Shown piece by piece: positions 44,753-54,673 of a DNA stretch of 64,000 nucleotides (position 1 is its first letter; each line of letters opens with the position of its first letter). The notes under the pieces are model-generated. The model saw nothing but the letters and a program-made list of their open reading frames with translations. It was not told the DNA's origin and made no database searches. The position numbers and the translations under genes were made by a program. The stretch comes from Globicatella sulfidifaciens DSM 15739 (GTDB lineage Bacteria > Bacillota > Bacilli > Lactobacillales > Aerococcaceae): the NCBI RefSeq assembly GCF_900167405.1, contig NZ_FUWO01000011.1, positions 9,557-73,556 on the forward strand, given 5' to 3'.

Positions 44753-44789
44753 ATAGTTATAATCAACAACTGAAAGAAAGGAGTATCCG

Positions 44790-45572
44790 ATGAAACAGTA
44801 TTTATTAACGATTAGTCAATTAGGTAAAATATCACAAACCCATGTTAAAGCTTTGCGTTATTATCAATCCATCGGTATCCTAAAACCGGTATATGTCAAT
44901 CCGGATAATAACTATCACTATTATAGTTTAGCTCAAGTCACCTTAGTTCAAATTATTAAATTATGCACTGAAAATGATGTACCACTTAAAGATTTAAAAC
45001 GATACCTCGATGAAAAAGGTGAAACGATCGCCTTAAAAGACTTAATTAATTATGCTAAAGCCTTGGTAGAAACCAAAATTGCCAAAGCACAAAAACAATT
45101 AGACTATATCAATTACATCCAGGAGGAAATTGAACACTCACAAGAAATCCATCAACAACACGCCTTACACTATGTATTAGATGAGGCTCATTATTGGATC
45201 GAGCCATTTGATGGTCATATATTAAGTGAGGATTATTTTACCAAATTAATGGCAATTGAAGATCAACTCAATGAATTAGGACTCTTACCTGTCAAACGTA
45301 TTGGCTTATTGCTCCGCTATGAGTACGGACAAAAAACGCCTTTCATTTGCTTAAAATTGGAAAAACTGCCCTTCCAACAGCACTCGCAAATTATCACCAT
45401 CCCAGAACAACGTAATCATATTGAACACGTCTGTTACGAAGATTTAACCCAACGTATTAGCGAAATAGAAGAGCAATTCCAACCACAATGTATTTTTGTA
45501 ACAGAAACCTTTGAAGATGACTACGACCTCTTCTCGCCTCACTTAGAAATTCAATTTGACGAGGCAGAATGA
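44790..45572 (+). CDS. MerR family transcriptional regulator with effector domain
   Basis: A 260-aa regulator. The MerR winged helix occupies residues 1-75 (TISQLGKISQTHVKALRYYQSIGILKPVYVNPDNNYHYYSLAQV), followed by a dimerisation coiled coil (about 80-120). A C-terminal ligand-binding domain of the GyrI/BmrR type follows (about 130-260, YGQKTPFICLKLEKLPFQ). BmrR-like proteins bind lipophilic cations and activate efflux genes; no efflux gene is adjacent. The stretch 45573-45884 has no recognisable gene. Confidence 0.87.
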   Translation: MKQYLLTISQLGKISQTHVKALRYYQSIGILKPVYVNPDNNYHYYSLAQVTLVQIIKLCTENDVPLKDLKRYLDEKGETIALKDLINYAKALVETKIAKAQKQLDYINYIQEEIEHSQEIHQQHALHYVLDEAHYWIEPFDGHILSEDYFTKLMAIEDQLNELGLLPVKRIGLLLRYEYGQKTPFICLKLEKLPFQQHSQIITIPEQRNHIEHVCYEDLTQRISEIEEQFQPQCIFVTETFEDDYDLFSPHLEIQFDEAE

Positions 45573-45884
45573 TGGGAATCACCGTCAATCAATAATGAGC
45601 TACCGTCAATAATTTTTTGTAAATTTTGCTGAATTGGGTCTTTACGTACTATCAAGTGAGATGGAGTTATTCTTGGCACAAGTGAAGCAAAAATGGCACG
45701 GTGGTGCTATTTGATGGCAATACCTAGAGTAATTGTGATTATAACTAGGCATTTTTAAAAATTAAAAATAATTATCAATTAGGATACTCATTCTAATATA
45801 TTAAAATGAACGGCCAATTAGGACGGTTATTTCTAATAGTTGAATTGAAATTTTTCGTCTGCATATTACGCCTTTACTTTAATA

Positions 45885-45922
45885 ATTAAGCGCCCGGTTC
45901 AGTTTAGAATCAGGCGCTTAAT
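45885..45922. terminator. Terminator of the FGGY kinase gene
   Basis: ATTAAGCGCC / GGCGCTTAAT arms with an 18-base loop, A/T-rich on both sides. It ends two bases before the kinase stop codon. Confidence 0.75.
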
Positions 45923-45923
45923 T

Positions 45924-47285
45924 TTATGGCAATTCAGCTAAATAATGTTGGAAATTTAGATTGAATACTTGATGACGATTTAAATCGGGTGCTATCTCTT
46001 CATAAGCAATCGGAATCGTTAAATCATCCACCAACATAATCGTTCCTAAGCGTTCCGCTGCATTGTCTTTTGGTACTAAAATTGGTAATCCCACAATATC
46101 TGCTAATAATTGAACTAATACTCTAGAATAAGTCAAACCACCAGTCAAAGCGATACCTTTAAAAGGATGTAAAGCTTTTAAATTTTCGACATTATGACGC
46201 ACGTTATAGAACACCCCACAAACCATTGCCATTAATAAGTCTTCACGGTGATGATGGCGCTCTAAACCAATGAATTTTGCGACTGCCTGTTCGTCCCACA
46301 AGGGCGCTCTTTCCCCATTTAAAAACGGTAAAAAGACTAAATTACTAGGTGTTTTAGTCTTAATAATGGCCTCCAACTCTTTAAAATTCGTTTGATACAC
46401 CGAACAAATCCAATCTAAAACATTGCCTGCATTATTGCTAGGATAGCCGATTAAATAGTGTTGCTGATCAATGATATAACTAAAGTTCATGGAATCAAGA
46501 TCCACTCTCATCTCATTCGCTATGACACGAACGGCATGACTCGTCCCAAAAGATAGAACCGCATAGTCGTTAAAACTACGATAGACAAAACTTGATGACA
46601 CGCCATCAGACGTTCCAATCACCACCTCTGCTTGACCTAAGTCAAATTCAGCTAATAAAGGTGCCGCAGCATTACATTCCTTGACTAACGGTAACTGAGC
46701 TAAGTTTAACTGCAATTTATCTAGCGCTAATTCACTCCATTGGCCACGTTGACTATCATATAGCCCCGAACTACTGGCGTTTGAAACATCTATCCACCAT
46801 TCACCCGTCAAAAATTCAAAAATTAAATCTTTAATCGAATAGATTTTAGCTACCGAATGCCAAACAGGCTGACGTAAATGATAATACAATTTGTAAAAAG
46901 GATTCATACTATGAATCGGCGTACCGGTTGATAAGTACAAGTCCTCTTTGAACGCATCATCGATTAAAGATAATTCTTGATGGCCCCGCTTATCCGCCCA
47001 TGTCACAATCCCTGTCAAATCATGATACTCATCATCCCTCAATAAAATGGAATGCATCGCTGTTGTTAACACAATGCGATAGTTAGACTCTGGCTTCAAT
47101 TCACGTAAGCCCCTTAAAATTGCTACCTGCATCTCAGACCAACTTAATTCATAATGCAAACCATCCGAACGAATCTCTTGATAACGATAGGCCCATTCCT
47201 CCTCAAATTGCAACTGATGATCAAAACGAGCCAGCTTCAAGTTCGTCGTCCCCACATCAATACTAATTGTATAGCGATAACTCAT
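45924..47285 (-). CDS. FGGY family carbohydrate kinase, gluconokinase-like
   Basis: A 453-aa sugar kinase. N-terminal ATPase fold YTISIDVGTTNLKLARFD, second domain with VVIGTSDGVSSSFVYRSF and FLPFLNGERAPLWDEQA, a stretch typical of gluconate/xylulose kinases, and ALTGGLTYSRVLVQLLADIVGLPI. Gluconokinase is the best guess, feeding 6-phosphogluconate into the pentose phosphate pathway; xylulokinase-like alternatives cannot be excluded. Single gene with its own promoter. Confidence 0.85.
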   Translation of the reverse strand: MSYRYTISIDVGTTNLKLARFDHQLQFEEEWAYRYQEIRSDGLHYELSWSEMQVAILRGLRELKPESNYRIVLTTAMHSILLRDDEYHDLTGIVTWADKRGHQELSLIDDAFKEDLYLSTGTPIHSMNPFYKLYYHLRQPVWHSVAKIYSIKDLIFEFLTGEWWIDVSNASSSGLYDSQRGQWSELALDKLQLNLAQLPLVKECNAAAPLLAEFDLGQAEVVIGTSDGVSSSFVYRSFNDYAVLSFGTSHAVRVIANEMRVDLDSMNFSYIIDQQHYLIGYPSNNAGNVLDWICSVYQTNFKELEAIIKTKTPSNLVFLPFLNGERAPLWDEQAVAKFIGLERHHHREDLLMAMVCGVFYNVRHNVENLKALHPFKGIALTGGLTYSRVLVQLLADIVGLPILVPKDNAAERLGTIMLVDDLTIPIAYEEIAPDLNRHQVFNLNFQHYLAELP

Positions 47286-47332
47286 AATACCCTCCTCATA
47301 ATATAAAATAATAACTGCTAATAATTAATTCA

Positions 47333-47361
47333 ATTATCTTATAGATTGAAAGGGTTGTCAA
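47333..47361 (-). promoter_or_regulatory. Promoter of the FGGY kinase gene
   Basis: On the minus strand TTGACA (47356-47361) and GATAAT (47333-47338) with a 17-bp spacer, about 50 bp upstream of the start codon. Confidence 0.8.
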
Positions 47362-47581
47362 AGATTGATTTTAAGATACTTTGCAATATGAAAATTTAAC
47401 TAAACTCCATTTTTTAATAGATGAAGGTCAATATTTCGATAAAAGGAGCCGCACTTCAGAAAAAAGATATAAAAAAATAAATCTTAATCATTTACTTCAA
47501 TTTGTGAATTTCCTCTTCCTCTTCTAAACACCCTCACGTTTTTCTCCGATTTTCACCAACCTCATTTTCAATCACAAACTA

Positions 47582-47716
47582 TGTCTTAAAATGAGACACA
47601 TTATTAAGATTTATTAAATTTTTGTGCCTATGTTCGCATAATTTTATGAAAATGAAAATATCTGTCAAAATAGGCCCATTTCGTGTCTCAAAATGAGACA
47701 TTATGAAAATGAAAAT
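47582..47716. promoter_or_regulatory. Paired TGTCTCAAAATGAGACA palindromes and direct repeats
   Basis: A perfect palindrome TGTCTCA-AAA-TGAGACA lies at 47684-47700 and a copy with one change at 47582-47598. TTATGAAAATGAAAAT occurs directly repeated at 47644-47659 and 47701-47716. They sit 220-430 bp upstream of the kinase promoter, in an otherwise gene-free 980-bp interval. They look like binding sites of an unknown regulator. Confidence 0.5.
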
Positions 47717-48015
47717 TCATGTTTCAAACACAATTTAGCTGCCAGATTGTGAAGAAACTCCAAAAGTAATGCTTTCATCCACTTTAACCGAAGTGCTTGA
47801 AAACACCTTCCGTTCTATTGAAAATACTATGATTGTGAAATTGAGGGTTTAATTCTATTTTCTTACTCCCTAATTAACCTAATCAGATCCGCCTCCATTA
47901 AATAACCCACCCCAATTTTACACTTCCCGTAGGGGAGTGACTCTGAAAAACTTTCCTTAGAAAGTTTTACTGCTTAGATTCCCCATTTTACTTTTTTAGT
48001 TGTGAATGCAAAAAA

Positions 48016-48162
48016 GACTATGAGTCATTATTAGTAACGTTAAGCAAAAATTTCGCATGAGCACTCTTGAGCTTTAGCTCTTAGAGTGCCTCAGAAATTT
48101 TAATCCGGATGTCCAAAGGACAGAAGGATGTTGCCGTTACTTTTTAATAATGAATCATAGTC
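48016..48162. repeat. 147-bp imperfect palindrome, MITE-like or structured RNA
   Basis: The ends GACTATGAGTCATTATTA and its near-complement TAATAATGAATCATAGTC pair. AAAATTTC / GAAATTTT and the strong stem GCACTCT...AGAGTGC with inner GAGC/GCTC lie nested inside. It is 102 bp downstream of thrS. Flanks share AAAA. No coding potential. Confidence 0.6.
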
Positions 48163-48263
48163 AAAATTGCATTTATCATCGCTCTTTCATGACAGTAAAC
48201 CAATTTATATTACTCTTTAATTATGGATCTAAGTCCAACTTGCATTTATCTCTTTATCTAATC

Positions 48264-50210
48264 TTATTCTGCTTTACGACTTTTGTTTTCGACTTCCTTT
48301 GTCAAACGAGCCACAAAGTCTTCAAACGATAGCGTTTCAGATTTTTGAGAGCCATAAGGACGCACATTAACCGTACCATCCGCAACCTCTTGATCACCAA
48401 TGACAATTTGATAAGGCACCTTAGACGTTTGCGCTTCACGAATCTTATAACCTAATTTTTCATTACGTAAGTCCATTTCCACACGGAAACCTTGATTACG
48501 TAATGCTTCATAAATCTCTTCAACACGATCACCATGCGCATCTAAGTTAACCGGTAATAACACCGCTTGAACCGGCGCTAACCAAGTAGGGAAGGCCCCT
48601 TTATACTCTTCAATTAAGTAAGCGACAAAACGTTCCATCGTTGACACTACCCCACGGTGAATCACCACTGGACGATGAGTATTTTGACCATCCTCACCTA
48701 CATAAGTTAAATCAAAACGCTCTGGTAATAAGAAGTCTAACTGGATGGTTGACATCGTTTCTTCAATACCGATAGCCGTCTTGAATTGAATATCTAATTT
48801 AGGACCATAGAAAGCAGCTTCACCAACCGCCTCAAAATAATCATAGCCTAAGTCATCCATCGCTTCTTTCAACATGCTTTGCGCTTTTTCCCACATCTCA
48901 TCATCATCAAAATATTTCTCTTTATTTTCAGGATCACGATAAGATAAACGGAAACGATAATCTGTAATATTGAAGTCTTGATAAACTTCCTCAACTAAAT
49001 TAATGACACGTGTAAATTCTTCTTTAATTTGATCAGGACGCACAAAAATATGCGCATCATTCAAGGTCATCTCACGCACACGTTGTAAACCAGATAAAGC
49101 CCCAGATTTTTCATAACGGTGCATCATACCTAATTCCGCAATACGAATCGGCAATTCACGATATGAATGAATATCATCTTTATAAATCATCATATGGTGC
49201 GGACAGTTCATCGGACGAAGCACTAACATTTCACCGTCACCCATATCCATCGGTGGGAACATATCTTCTTGGTAATGATCCCAGTGACCGGAAGTCTTAT
49301 ATAAATCAACTTTAGCCATAATGGGTGTATACACATGATCATAACCTAAAGCAACTTCTTTATCCATAATATAACGCTCAATAATACGACGGATAGTTGC
49401 ACCTTTAGGTAACCAGAATGGTAAACCAGAACCAGCTTCTTGACTAATCATAAATAAGCCTAACTCTTTACCTAATTTACGGTGGTCACGTTCACGCGCT
49501 TCGGCACGTAATCTCATAAACTCATCTAAATCAGCTTGGTTAAAGAATGCAGTCCCGTATACACGTTGCATCATCTTATTGTTTGAGTTACCACGCCAAT
49601 AAGCACCCGCTAATGATAATAATTTAAAGACTTTAATTTTACCAGTTGAAGGCACATGCACCCCACGACATAAGTCGGTGAAATCTTCTTGGGTATAAAC
49701 GGTAATCACTTCATCAGCCGGTAAATCATTAATTAACTCCACTTTATATGGATCATTTTTAAAGATTTCAAGCGCTTCTTCACGCGATACTTCACGACGA
49801 ACAATTGGATAGTTTTGTGAAATGATTTTTTTCATTTCTTTTTCAATTGCTGGTAAATCTTCTTCCGTAATTTGTTCTTCCTTATCTGTATCATAGTAGA
49901 AACCTGATTCAATCGCTGGCCCTACACCAAAATGAATCCCTGGGAATAAGCGAGTCATTGCATGCGCCATTAAATGGGCCGTTGAGTGACGTAAAATTTC
50001 TAATGCTTCTTCACTCTTATTCGTAATAATCTCAATGGAACCATCTTCCATAATTGGTCGTTCAAAATCAATTAATTCACCATTTAATTTGCCTGCTAAA
50101 GAAGCTTTTGCTAAAGATTTACTAATTGACTCTGCGACTTCACGAGTTGTTACACCTTGTTCATATTCTCTTGTATTCCCATCTGGAAAAGTTAAGGTAA
50201 TCATCGCCAT
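48264..50210 (-). CDS. thrS: Threonyl-tRNA synthetase
   Basis: Charges tRNA-Thr. The 648 aa comprise a TGS domain ([18 protein letters not shown]), the editing domain with [17 protein letters not shown] and the zinc/editing Cys in [12 protein letters not shown]. The class II catalytic core follows with [23 protein letters not shown] and motif 3, then the anticodon-binding domain ([13 protein letters not shown]). The frame opens at 50258, but GGGGGAAA lies nine bases before the ATG at 50210. Expression is controlled by the T-box leader upstream. Confidence 0.96.
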   Translation of the reverse strand: MAMITLTFPDGNTREYEQGVTTREVAESISKSLAKASLAGKLNGELIDFERPIMEDGSIEIITNKSEEALEILRHSTAHLMAHAMTRLFPGIHFGVGPAIESGFYYDTDKEEQITEEDLPAIEKEMKKIISQNYPIVRREVSREEALEIFKNDPYKVELINDLPADEVITVYTQEDFTDLCRGVHVPSTGKIKVFKLLSLAGAYWRGNSNNKMMQRVYGTAFFNQADLDEFMRLRAEARERDHRKLGKELGLFMISQEAGSGLPFWLPKGATIRRIIERYIMDKEVALGYDHVYTPIMAKVDLYKTSGHWDHYQEDMFPPMDMGDGEMLVLRPMNCPHHMMIYKDDIHSYRELPIRIAELGMMHRYEKSGALSGLQRVREMTLNDAHIFVRPDQIKEEFTRVINLVEEVYQDFNITDYRFRLSYRDPENKEKYFDDDEMWEKAQSMLKEAMDDLGYDYFEAVGEAAFYGPKLDIQFKTAIGIEETMSTIQLDFLLPERFDLTYVGEDGQNTHRPVVIHRGVVSTMERFVAYLIEEYKGAFPTWLAPVQAVLLPVNLDAHGDRVEEIYEALRNQGFRVEMDLRNEKLGYKIREAQTSKVPYQIVIGDQEVADGTVNVRPYGSQKSETLSFEDFVARLTKEVENKSRKAE

Positions 50211-50237
50211 TTTATATTTCCCCCAAAATATTATTTC

Positions 50238-50490
50238 AACAAATAAAAAGCGCCCCATTGCATATTTTTACAATACACAATGGGACGACTTCAAGACGTG
50301 GTTCCACCCAATTTTCATCAGCAAGCTGATGCTTAAAGAGCTTAACGCGCTCAGACGTCTACCGTTACTTTAGTTCGCAGTAGCATCTTACAAAGGGGTA
50401 AATCATTAGTGGATCTAAGGCGTTGCACCAACCCGCCTCTCGCTAAAACACACACTAATCATCCATGTCTTTGTTACTTGTCGATTTATG
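50238..50490 (-). promoter_or_regulatory. thrS leader: T-box riboswitch (threonine) of thrS
   Basis: On the minus strand, the T-box core GGGTGGAACCACG is followed by a terminator (CCCATTG / CAATGGG, GCGC and TTTTT). The upstream stem I has closing arms ACAAAG / CTTTGT, the AGCGAGAGG-like loop and a specifier region GATTTACCCC in which ACC is a Thr codon. Uncharged tRNA-Thr should stabilise the antiterminator. Confidence 0.9.
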
Positions 50491-50496
50491 TTTCCT

Positions 50497-50525
50497 ATTA
50501 TGCCACTAAAAGACTTTGAATTCAA
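50497..50525 (-). promoter_or_regulatory. Promoter of the thrS T-box transcript
   Basis: TTGAAT (50520-50525) and CATAAT (50497-50502) on the minus strand, exact 17-bp spacer, just before the T-box leader. Confidence 0.75.
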
Positions 50526-50571
50526 GCTTTCATCCTTTTAAAATTAATTTTTAATAAAAAGACAACTATTC

Positions 50572-51720
50572 TTAAGCCTGATAACGTTTTTCACCATCTA
50601 AATAAGTTGCTTCTAATACTAATTCGGGCGACACTACAATGAAGTCCGCATCCAATCCAGGTGCGATGCGTCCACAAACATCATCGATTCCTACTGATTT
50701 TGCCGGTGATAAGGATGCCATTCTTAAAGCATCAGCGACATCTACTAAGCCCCAATCATAGACATTTTTAACACCTTGTTTTAACTCTAAGATAGAGCCA
50801 GCTAAATTGCCCCCTTCTTTAAGACGGGCTGCCCCCTCTTTAACAATGACGTCAAACTCACCTAATTTTGATTCACCGTCACCCATACCGCCGGCGCGCA
50901 TACAGTCAGTAATTAAGACTGTTTCTTCAGGTCCTTTCGCTTTTACGACTACTTTAGCAGCACCCGGATGGACATGATGACCATCACAAATTAATTCAGC
51001 AAAGGTGCCGTCAGAACTTAAAGCCGCACCTACCATGCCAGGATTACGGTGATGAAGTCCACTCATCCCATTATATGTATGGATAAAAATATTCGCGCCA
51101 TTATCGACAGCGTCCATCGCTTCTTCATAAGTCGCATCACTATGGGCTAATGCCACATGAATATCTTTTGACTTCGCAAATTCAATAAACTCTTTTACCC
51201 CTTTACGTTCCGGCGCAATCGCAATTTTATTGACTAATTGATTGGATAATTGATGCCATTTATCTAAAACGGGAATCGACGGATCCGACATATATTTAGG
51301 ATTTTGAGCACCTTTATATTTTTCAGTAAAGAACGGCCCCTCTAAGAAAATCCCTCTAATTTTGGCCCCTTCTACTTCTTGATAATGTTCGCCAATCGTT
51401 TGACAAACCGCATTTAACAACTCTACTGATGAGGTTAAAGTAGTCGGTAACCAAGAGGTAACGCCACACTCTAATAAACCATTCGACATGACTTTAATCC
51501 CTTCAAAATCATTATCCATTACATCATGTGATTTGTAGCCATGTATATGCGTATCCACTAAGCCTGCCGAAATGATAGAGTTCGAATAATCCACCACTTC
51601 AGCACCCGCTGGTACCTCTTTGACAACCTCACCAAACTTGCCCGCATTTATTTCTAAATACGCATTTTCTACTACTTCCTGCTCTAACACGATGCCCTTT
51701 GCTTTTACATAATAAGTCAT
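50572..51720 (-). CDS. nagA: N-acetylglucosamine-6-phosphate deacetylase
   Basis: Removes acetate from GlcNAc-6-P in amino-sugar catabolism and wall recycling. The 382 aa show the amidohydrolase barrel: metal motif VDTHIHGYKSHD, the Glu ligand in FLEGPFF, LAHSDATYEEA, HTYNGMSGLHHRNPG, GHHVHPGA and catalytic Asp in LITDCMRAGGMGDG, ending with GLDADFIVVSP. nagB is not in the window. Starts at ATG 51720 after an AGGAGG site. Confidence 0.95.
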   Translation of the reverse strand: MTYYVKAKGIVLEQEVVENAYLEINAGKFGEVVKEVPAGAEVVDYSNSIISAGLVDTHIHGYKSHDVMDNDFEGIKVMSNGLLECGVTSWLPTTLTSSVELLNAVCQTIGEHYQEVEGAKIRGIFLEGPFFTEKYKGAQNPKYMSDPSIPVLDKWHQLSNQLVNKIAIAPERKGVKEFIEFAKSKDIHVALAHSDATYEEAMDAVDNGANIFIHTYNGMSGLHHRNPGMVGAALSSDGTFAELICDGHHVHPGAAKVVVKAKGPEETVLITDCMRAGGMGDGESKLGEFDVIVKEGAARLKEGGNLAGSILELKQGVKNVYDWGLVDVADALRMASLSPAKSVGIDDVCGRIAPGLDADFIVVSPELVLEATYLDGEKRYQA

Positions 51721-52125
51721 CTTCCCATGCCTCCTTATTCTTCATGCTCTATTATACGCCTTATGATTGAATCTTAAAACCATAATCACAGAAGAAAATT
51801 AATTTATTTTTTTGGATAAAGACATCAGATTGATTCAGTGAAAAAGTCATGGTCTCTTCTGCTCATCTTCGTCGATAAATTTAATCTTCCTATTTTCAAA
51901 ATAGATAATACTCGCTCCATGCCGATCGCAAACAAGCAACTAGCCGAATTAAAGTAACTTTTACATTTATTATTTCTATCAGTTGATTAAAATTTCGATT
52001 GTATACAGTCAACTTGCTTTACCCTTTTTATCGAACTGGCTTTTTACTAATACCATCGATATTATTAAAAAACACTTTACAATTTTGCCAAATATGTTAA
52101 ATTTTTTAATAGGAAGTACTATAAA

Positions 52126-52263
52126 TTGAAATTTATTACCCTAATTTTAATGCAAATAAAGATTGCGATGGCTAATACTTCTGGTGATAAAGAAGTAAAT
52201 AGTACCACTTTTACGAGTGATCCTAAAATTGATAACTTCGGAGGTGTTATGAGTGAATCATAA
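52126..52263 (+). CDS. 45-aa small peptide upstream of the S41 peptidase
   Basis: TTG start with AGGAAG nine bases upstream. It encodes MKFITLILMQIKIAMA (signal-like hydrophobic start), then NTSGDKEVNSTTFTSDPKID and NFGGVMSES. The stop overlaps the start of the S41 gene, and its end contains that gene's GGAGG site, so translation is coupled. Could be a leader, a secreted peptide or the 5' remains of a larger gene. The upstream interval 51721-52125 has no clear gene. Confidence 0.4.
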   Translation: MKFITLILMQIKIAMANTSGDKEVNSTTFTSDPKIDNFGGVMSES

Positions 52264-53305
52264 TGAATTTAAATGGATTATTTACCAAATAATATTTCAG
52301 AGTATGATGAAATATATTAATCTCATAATGGTTGTATTAATCTCTTTCAGATTATTATGTCCTATCATAATTGAGGCGGAAACTTCTTCGGAAATCACCC
52401 CAACGGAATTTTATAATCAAACACTTGCGATATTTAATGAGGAAGGCTTATACCATAATGAACAGCCATGGATTGACTATTATGATGAGTATCAACAATC
52501 GCCTTTAGAATTTAATAGTTTTGCTTCGATGATGCTGGAACTAACTAAAGCGTTAAGAATTGTCGGTGGTAAGCATTCCTTTATTGTTAAAAAAACCTCT
52601 CATATTGACAAAGATCAACCCGATTTATTTAAATATCCTTCTGTTGAAACGTTGGAAGATGGCATCCTTCACATCAGTTTGCCGGAAACATATAATTTCT
52701 TCACTGTGAGTAACAATGGCACTGATATTACTACGGAATTTAATAAATACACTGAAACGGTTCTGAATCCTATTGAAGAAAATCGTCAAAATATAAAAGG
52801 TATTGTTCTAGATTTAAGAAATAATACAGGTGGTTCACATGCCATCTTATTTGCAACGACTAACTTCCTTTTTCCTGACGGTAATCTCTTATCATTTTAC
52901 AATAATAAAGATGAAAAAATCGGTGGCATAAAAATTGACAATACGACCCTATCTGTAGCCAATAACTATGAGAATACTTATGCCATAAAACGACTCAGTC
53001 AATTAAATGTTCCCGTTGCGGTCTTAATTAATGAATATACCTCCAGTGCGGCAGAATATCTGGCAATTGCGATTAAAGATGCTACAACGATTGACAGTAA
53101 ACTATTCGGTAAAACATCAGCCGGATATACCTCCGTTTTAAGTGGGTATGCCCTTAGTAACGACACGGACCTTCTATTAGCGACAGGCTATTTAAAAAGT
53201 AATGAAGGTACCGATTATAAAGATACTCCTATCGTGCCTGATGTCGATTCAAAGACACCTTTGGATGATGCTTTACAATGGCTAAGTAAGACCTCTTTAG
53301 ATTAA
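52253..53305 (+). CDS. S41 family peptidase (C-terminal processing protease-like)
   Basis: A 350-aa exported protein. Residues about 18-43 are a signal/anchor helix (YINLIMVVLISFRLLCPIIIEAETSS). The S41 domain has KGIVLDLRNNTGG near 185, the catalytic-Ser segment INEYTSSAAEYLAIAIKDA near 260 and GKTSAGYTSVLSGYAL. There is no PDZ domain, so it is a minimal S41 form acting outside the membrane. Start is GTG with GGAGG eight bases before. Substrate unknown; the coupled 45-aa peptide is a candidate. Confidence 0.85.
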   Translation: MNHNEFKWIIYQIIFQSMMKYINLIMVVLISFRLLCPIIIEAETSSEITPTEFYNQTLAIFNEEGLYHNEQPWIDYYDEYQQSPLEFNSFASMMLELTKALRIVGGKHSFIVKKTSHIDKDQPDLFKYPSVETLEDGILHISLPETYNFFTVSNNGTDITTEFNKYTETVLNPIEENRQNIKGIVLDLRNNTGGSHAILFATTNFLFPDGNLLSFYNNKDEKIGGIKIDNTTLSVANNYENTYAIKRLSQLNVPVAVLINEYTSSAAEYLAIAIKDATTIDSKLFGKTSAGYTSVLSGYALSNDTDLLLATGYLKSNEGTDYKDTPIVPDVDSKTPLDDALQWLSKTSLD

Positions 53306-53317
53306 TACTATTTTGTA

Positions 53318-53368
53318 GTGGCCTCAAAAAGTTAGACAAGAAAATCTAGTCTTATGGGGTCACTTCAC
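53318..53368. mobile_element. Possible IS end remnant
   Basis: GTGGCCTCAAAAAGTTAGACA and the weakly complementary GACTAGATTTTCTTGTCTAA resemble the terminal region of IS3-type elements in Lactobacillales. No transposase is present. Could equally be a terminator of the S41 gene. Confidence 0.25.
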
Positions 53369-53528
53369 TCTTATTTATTTAAGTGAGCTGTTTTAAAATA
53401 CTACTTTTGGTAGGTCTGCTTACTTTTTTATGTAATCTAATTTAAAATGCCATTTTGGAAAACAGTGGAGCAAAAGCCTTAAAATAATTGCAGAATATTT
53501 ATAATGCCACCTAAATCCAGACAAAGAA

Positions 53529-53580
53529 ATGGACAAACGAAGCGAAAATTATTTGATTTTCTACTTCTTGCCCACTCCCA
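53529..53580. repeat. Solo copy of the hairpin repeat
   Basis: TGGACAAACGAAGCGAAAAT, then TATTTGATTTTCTACTTCTTG and CCCACTCCC match the ~63-bp unit of 1-124, in the same orientation but without the first GGGGG. Confidence 0.8.
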
Positions 53581-53582
53581 AA

Positions 53583-53620
53583 AAAATCCTGGATAGATTG
53601 ATTCTACCCAGGACTTAAAT
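53583..53620 (-). terminator. Terminator of the yihY-rodA-gcvH-ndpA operon
   Basis: On the minus strand TCCTGG-GTAGA-ATCAA-TCTAT-CCAGGA is followed by seven T. Confidence 0.85.
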
Positions 53621-53663
53621 TTATTATTTAATTGTATTGGATTCATTGAATCTACTCGGATGA

Positions 53664-54662
53664 CTACCCATTGAATCGGCTCATCATCGACTCTACATTT
53701 TTAATGACAACCGAAATGGAACCATCCGGCTGATTAATGAACTCGACGATATCTGGATTATCATACAATTCAATAGGAATGAATAGTTCAATTCCATTAG
53801 CAAGTTTAAACTTTTGCTTACTATACTTCTTCTCATATTTTGGTACATTGGTCACGACAATTTTTTCCGGTACTTCTTTCTCAGCAATTTCTTCTTTAGC
53901 GGCAGCTAAAGCCCCAGTATTATGTTCAAAGACTTTTTCAATTACGGCTTCACTATCAATTTCATTGGATTCATCTAATTGCTCATAAATCACCTTTTGA
54001 GCTGTAGCCATTACTTCATAAGCCGGTTCGTCATAACGCTTAGCAACCGAGTTAACAGTGCGTCGAATTTGCTTAATATGAGTGGGAGTGGGTTCTGGTG
54101 GCATGATACCTAATACTTGCTCAGAGAAATAGAGTTGCTTCGTCCCTTCAATCTCATAACGTTTTTCCACTAATTGATACACCATGGTGGCGCGATTTAA
54201 GATAAAAGCTTCGGATGGTTTAGCCGTTGGACTTGGTAAAATGGCATGATTTTGAATTAATTGATTACTAATCCCTTCTTCTACTTCAAGAAAATGAGTA
54301 AATGAAGACTGATAATCTAAACGCAAGATACCAAAATAATGCTCTTCTAATTCATCACGACCTTCAAAAAACAAATAATCAGCAGCCGGAATATTTTCTG
54401 CTGGTGCGATAATGTTATAAATTTTATTGGCTAAATCTCGGGTCACTTCTTCAAAAGAACGCTCTCCGGTGACCATCGGATAAATAATGGAATCTCTCCC
54501 TAACCTTTCAAACTTATAATCTGACTTTTGAATTTTAACAACAAGACGGTTAATGTAGTCTTGTACATAACCGTCCTCTAAATTCATTAAATTATCGGAT
54601 AGATAAAGGTTACCAGAATCTTTATCTAATATATGCAACATCGCTTTTTCAATAATTAACAT
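53664..54662 (-). CDS. ndpA: Nucleoid-associated protein, NdpA/YejK family
   Basis: A 332-aa member of the 37-kDa nucleoid-associated family. IIEKAMLHILDKDSGNLYLSDNLMNL at the N-terminus, DYLFFEGRDELEEHYFGILRLDYQSSFTH in the middle and the C-terminal FKLANGIELFIPIELYDNPDIVEFINQPDGSISVVIKN match. Binds DNA in better studied relatives. Last gene of a four-gene operon, 11 bp after the gcvH-like gene. Confidence 0.88.
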   Translation of the reverse strand: MLIIEKAMLHILDKDSGNLYLSDNLMNLEDGYVQDYINRLVVKIQKSDYKFERLGRDSIIYPMVTGERSFEEVTRDLANKIYNIIAPAENIPAADYLFFEGRDELEEHYFGILRLDYQSSFTHFLEVEEGISNQLIQNHAILPSPTAKPSEAFILNRATMVYQLVEKRYEIEGTKQLYFSEQVLGIMPPEPTPTHIKQIRRTVNSVAKRYDEPAYEVMATAQKVIYEQLDESNEIDSEAVIEKVFEHNTGALAAAKEEIAEKEVPEKIVVTNVPKYEKKYSKQKFKLANGIELFIPIELYDNPDIVEFINQPDGSISVVIKNVESMMSRFNG

Positions 54663-54673
54663 GGCACACTCTT

